This document shows positions 61,897 through 64,000 of a DNA stretch of 64,000 bases, one piece after another. The translations under genes and the position numbers were made by a program. A model generated the notes under the pieces. It worked only from the letters and a program-made list of their open reading frames with translations, had not been told where the DNA came from and did not search any database. The stretch is from assembly GCA_002733415.1 (NCBI GenBank), contig NVVR01000003.1, positions 100,103 to 164,102 of the forward strand. Direction: 5' to 3'. Source of the stretch: Kordia sp. GTDB taxonomy: Bacteria > Bacteroidota > Bacteroidia > Flavobacteriales > Flavobacteriaceae. Positions within the stretch are counted from its first letter, which is position 1, and every line of letters starts with the position of its first letter.

Positions 61897-61923
61897 GATG
61901 TAATACCTAGGGTTTAGGTAATA

Positions 61924-62427
61924 TTAATTTGATACTAAACTATTATTTGGCTCGTGTTGTTTGTTAAGGTAAACAGGAGAGGTAGTAAACATGTGTTCAA
62001 CCTGATTATCCCAATCTCTTGCGATATCAAAATAACTCGTATTTACTTCAGCCATAATTTCATTGCAATCGTGACATGTGTGCTTATAATCTAAAAAGTG
62101 ATGCGCAAATTCATGAAAAGCAACAACCCTTAATATCTCTATATCAAATAAAGTAGCCCAGTTGATAACAATTTTATTAATGTCGCCATTTTCATCTCGT
62201 AACACTTTTCCTAAAACAGTACTATGCTTATCTAATGGAAGTGTATCTACTATCTGTATGCTCTCTAGTTGAAACAATTTCTCATTATAATCAATATCAT
62301 ATTTTTTACAATATTTGAAAAAATCGTTAAGTATTGGTTGAATTCTACCATCTATTTGTACTTCATCTTGTGAAAATGTTAAAATTGATGTTAGTAAGAA
62401 TGTTAGTAGTAAGATTGACTTCTTCAT
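61924..62427 (-). CDS. Secreted zinc-metallopeptidase-like protein (HExxH)
   Basis: 167 residues with a signal peptide (LLLTFLLTSILTFSQ). The centre reads VVAFHEFAHHFLDYKHTCHD, containing HEFAH (His105, Glu106, His109), the gluzincin-type zinc motif, followed by CHDCNEIMAEVNTSYFDIAR, where a Glu in EIMAE may be the third ligand. A CxxC is also present. It is small for a peptidase and I cannot name a family. It is transcribed alone and ends in a terminator. Confidence 0.75.
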   Translation of the reverse strand: MKKSILLLTFLLTSILTFSQDEVQIDGRIQPILNDFFKYCKKYDIDYNEKLFQLESIQIVDTLPLDKHSTVLGKVLRDENGDINKIVINWATLFDIEILRVVAFHEFAHHFLDYKHTCHDCNEIMAEVNTSYFDIARDWDNQVEHMFTTSPVYLNKQHEPNNSLVSN

Positions 62428-62510
62428 AGTAGATTGGGTATTTGAGGAGCAGTTAAAATTAACAAAAAGAAGAGATGTATTTGTAAAATGTTGTTTATCT
62501 GTGTTTAAAT

Positions 62511-62590
62511 GTTGTGAAATTGATGTTGTTTGCTATATTTTTGTTAGTGCATTATCTTTTTTAAGGGCAAATAGTTGTGAAATTGATGTT
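62511..62590. repeat. Pair of 17-bp direct repeats
   Basis: gttgtgaaattgatgtt occurs at 62511-62527 and at 62574-62590, a 63-base period, in the gap between the HExxH gene and a terminator. Possibly tandem binding sites; no known factor. Confidence 0.6.
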
Positions 62591-62603
62591 TTGTATAATT
62601 AAT

Positions 62604-62648
62604 AAACAAAGCCACTTACGCTATGATAATAGGTAAGTGGCTTTGTTT
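62604..62648. terminator. Terminator after the PepC-like gene
   Basis: A 16-bp perfect stem (62604-62619 with 62633-62648) with a 13-base loop. On the minus strand it follows the PepC-like stop by about 25 bases. Confidence 0.85.
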
Positions 62649-62673
62649 TAAATAGTCAGTTTGAATAAAGAAA

Positions 62674-63120
62674 TTAACTAATTTTTTTATTCAGACTCTT
62701 TGTTAAAGCATCTTTATGTACAGTAATGGATATAGCTTTAAGACGTATAAAAGCAGCACTGATATAAACATATCCGCCATATTTAATTCTTTTACCATTA
62801 CTTCCCCATGAATTTTTAGTTTTAAAATAAAGGGTTCCATTCTGATCTTTAGCTATACCTGTGATGTGCATTAAATGATCATCAGTTGTATTGTAGTTTT
62901 CAAACTCCTGTTGCCTGTATTCTTGTGTGATTTCTTTTTCTTTTTGGATTCCTAGTAACGCTTCTAATTGAGTTTCTTTATTTTCAGGAATAACAGCAAT
63001 TCCATTTTTTGAAGAAAATGTTTTTTCAGAAACATCAATATCCAACTCAATAGAATACCCGTTTTTTAATGCATTTACCATTATTTGTTCAAATTCATCT
63101 AACGGCACGTTATACATGTG
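62674..63120 (-). pseudogene. C-terminal part of a C1-family (aminopeptidase C-like) peptidase, broken by foreign DNA
   Basis: The readable part begins HMYNVPLDEFEQIMVNAL, which matches the middle of PepC/bleomycin-hydrolase-like proteases ('NVP.D....V..AL..GY'). It contains the catalytic His in LMHITGIAKDQNG and Asn in FKTKNSWGSNGKR, and ends ITVHKDALTKSLNKKIS. The N-terminal half with the catalytic Cys is absent: two codons upstream of the Met at 63117 the frame meets a stop and the sequence becomes GC-rich transposase DNA. The gene was therefore cut at about 63118-63121, by insertion or by a chimeric assembly join. Confidence 0.85.
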
Positions 63121-63185
63121 TCACTGCAAGGGATTATCAGTGCCTTGGGATTCCAATACGAGACCGCACATGATAGATTACAGGT

Positions 63186-63424
63186 ATGCTCGACAACGCC
63201 AAGAACCTCCCCAATGAACCTGCCGCCTTAAGGGGTTTGGTGACCTCGCTTGCCTCGGAAGTGAAGTCTCAGGCGTTGTTGATCGAGAAGCTCAGGCATC
63301 AATTGGCCGGAATGCGTCAGCATCAGTTTGGGTCTCGCTCCGAGGCTCTGGATCAACTGGCGTTGAGGCTGGAAGACGAAGAGATTGCCGCCTCCGCGCA
63401 AGACCCCGCGCAGGGCGTTGTCAC
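63186..63424 (+). pseudogene. IS66-family transposase (TnpC) N-terminal fragment
   Basis: Starts MLDNAKNLPNEPAALRGLVT and continues LASEVKSQALLIEKLRHQLA, GMRQHQFGSRSEALDQLALR and LEDEEIAASA, the coiled-coil and 'FG.RSE' N-terminus of IS66 transposases. After about 79 residues similarity ends and the frame runs into unrelated DNA antisense to the IS21-type fragment. The catalytic domain is missing. Confidence 0.8.
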
Positions 63425-63526
63425 GTTAATCAGGAGAAGTACAGGTCGGACTGGAAGCGGCCGGCAATCCTGCCCGGGATTTGAACCTACAGGCGCACTG
63501 GCAATATCAGTGATTCTCGTTGTTTG

Positions 63527-63823
63527 CGTGCCCGTGAAGCCATACTCATCGCGCAGCCGCTCGAAGATCCGCTTCGATGTGTGCCGTTGCTTCTTCGGAC
63601 GCTCCTTATCCTCGTCCAGGATGCGGTCGATGACACCGATGAAGGGATCGAGCTTTGGCCGGACCGGCCGCCGTCTTCGGACATAACCCGGTGGGACCGA
63701 ATAGCGCAGCATCTTCTTGACCGTACGCGGATCGATCCCAAAGCGGCGAGCCGCTTCGCGCTGGCTCAGACCCTCTATCATCACCGCGTGGCGCACCCGC
63801 GCATACAGTTCCACTCGCTTCAT
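63527..63823 (-). pseudogene. IS21-family transposase (IstA) N-terminal fragment
   Basis: Starts MKRVELYARVRHAVMIEGLS and has the HTH QREAARRFGIDPRTVKKML, then DPFIGVIDRILDEDKERPKK and TSKRIFERLRDEYGFTG, the normal first ~98 residues of IstA. After GFTG the frame changes into IS66 antisense sequence, so the DDE catalytic core and IstB are gone. Confidence 0.85.
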
Positions 63824-63930
63824 CCCCCGCCCTTCGCCGTAATCTGCAAAGGGCTATCGCTGACGGATTTTTACGCCGGCGCAACCAGGCTCTCCGGCCG
63901 CTTCAGTGAGGGATTATTGCTCCGGCGTTC

Positions 63931-63999
63931 TCAGTTCTGTTTGAAAATATCACGGCGGTTTAAGTGGCGATCATGGTTGAAATGGTTGTAAATCGAGGC
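63931..63999 (-). pseudogene. C-terminal tail of a third transposase, unassigned family
   Basis: A 22-codon frame ends IYNHFNHDRHLNRRDIFKQN-stop and is open at the window edge. The string resembles the C-terminus of proteobacterial DDE transposases/integrases; I cannot name the family safely. It adds a third mobile-element piece to the mosaic. Confidence 0.5.
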
Positions 64000-64000
64000 A

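Larger units (their letters stand above)
63118..64000. mobile_element. GC-rich mosaic of transposase fragments (foreign or chimeric)
   Basis: From about 63118 base composition and codon use switch sharply from AT-rich flavobacterial to GC-rich proteobacterial. The segment holds three broken transposase pieces from different families in both orientations (IS66-type, IS21-type and an unassigned tail), joined without intact ends. No terminal inverted repeats or target duplication could be recognised at the junction. Either a real transferred IS graveyard or an assembly/contamination chimera; the latter seems likelier. Confidence 0.75.

Noticed and set aside
63465..63520. Possible tRNA 3' end (T-arm-like cgggatttgaacctac) on the minus strand
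   Set aside because: The flanking bases do not form the 5-bp T stem and no acceptor or anticodon arms are found nearby.
63353..63991. Several overlapping long frames on both strands in the GC-rich end
   Set aside because: Open frames are expected in GC-rich DNA; only the IS66, IS21 and short transposase-tail frames show family motifs.
1..64000. CRISPR array, tRNA/rRNA genes, known riboswitches, prophage
   Set aside because: I saw no regularly spaced repeats, no tRNA cloverleaf, no rRNA sequence, no recognisable cobalamin, TPP or FMN riboswitch core, and no phage structural genes.

Overview
The window is low-GC DNA from a member of the Bacteroidota, most likely a marine Flavobacteriaceae close to Tenacibaculum or Polaribacter (inference). 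The evidence is type IX secretion (T9SS) C-terminal sorting domains, 'CSDDD' lipoprotein starts, TonB receptors with carboxypeptidase-D-like N-terminal domains, TAnnTTTG promoters, and dispersed palindromes of the kind seen in flavobacterial genomes. The last ~880 bp (63118-64000) is different: GC-rich, alphaproteobacterial-looking transposase fragments joined inside a truncated peptidase gene.

Layout. 1-5621 is mostly housekeeping: peptidase T (cut by the window edge), acyl-CoA thioesterase, a frameshifted T9SS leucine-rich-repeat protein and pyrD. 5622-13090 is a decaying region with remnants of a STAS protein, a YaiO-like outer-membrane protein, a T9SS protein and membrane proteins. Among them are intact signalling genes: a LytTR response regulator, an Hpt protein, a CheY-like receiver and a PAS-GAF histidine kinase. 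HMG-CoA lyase follows.

From 14 kb to 60.4 kb almost every gene concerns iron. (i) DUF4856, imelysin, HTTM protein and TonB receptor (14.1-20.3 kb). (ii) An 11-gene hydroxamate NIS siderophore operon (20.7-34.2 kb): decarboxylase, N-hydroxylase, exporter, GNAT-NIS fusion, GNAT, NIS synthetase and nitroreductase, then membrane acyltransferase, alpha/beta hydrolase, fatty acid hydroxylase-type protein and a crotonase with RpfF (DSF synthase) hallmarks. (iii) An AraC/PchR-type regulator, siderophore receptor, DUF3325/DUF3649-like proteins and a PepSY reductase (34.3-40.6 kb). (iv) Fe(III) ABC transporter plus FeoA/FeoB and a Cys-rich FeoB partner (40.7-46.8 kb). (v) A haem divergon: TonB receptor and HmuY-like lipoprotein one way; DUF6607, ankyrin, DUF2271 and a PepSY-flavodoxin-reductase the other (46.8-55.0 kb). 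(vi) A second imelysin locus with a di-haem oxidoreductase (56.6-60.4 kb). A shared 23-bp motif lies upstream of the iron genes at seven places and is the best candidate iron-responsive (Fur-like) operator.

Together the island covers siderophore synthesis, export, re-uptake and reduction, ferric and ferrous transport, haem capture, and periplasmic or surface imelysin-type iron proteins. The most novel point is a DSF-synthase-like gene ending the siderophore operon, which suggests that fatty-acid signalling or acyl tailoring is coupled to iron starvation. 60.6-63.1 kb holds ordinary envelope genes before the foreign junction.
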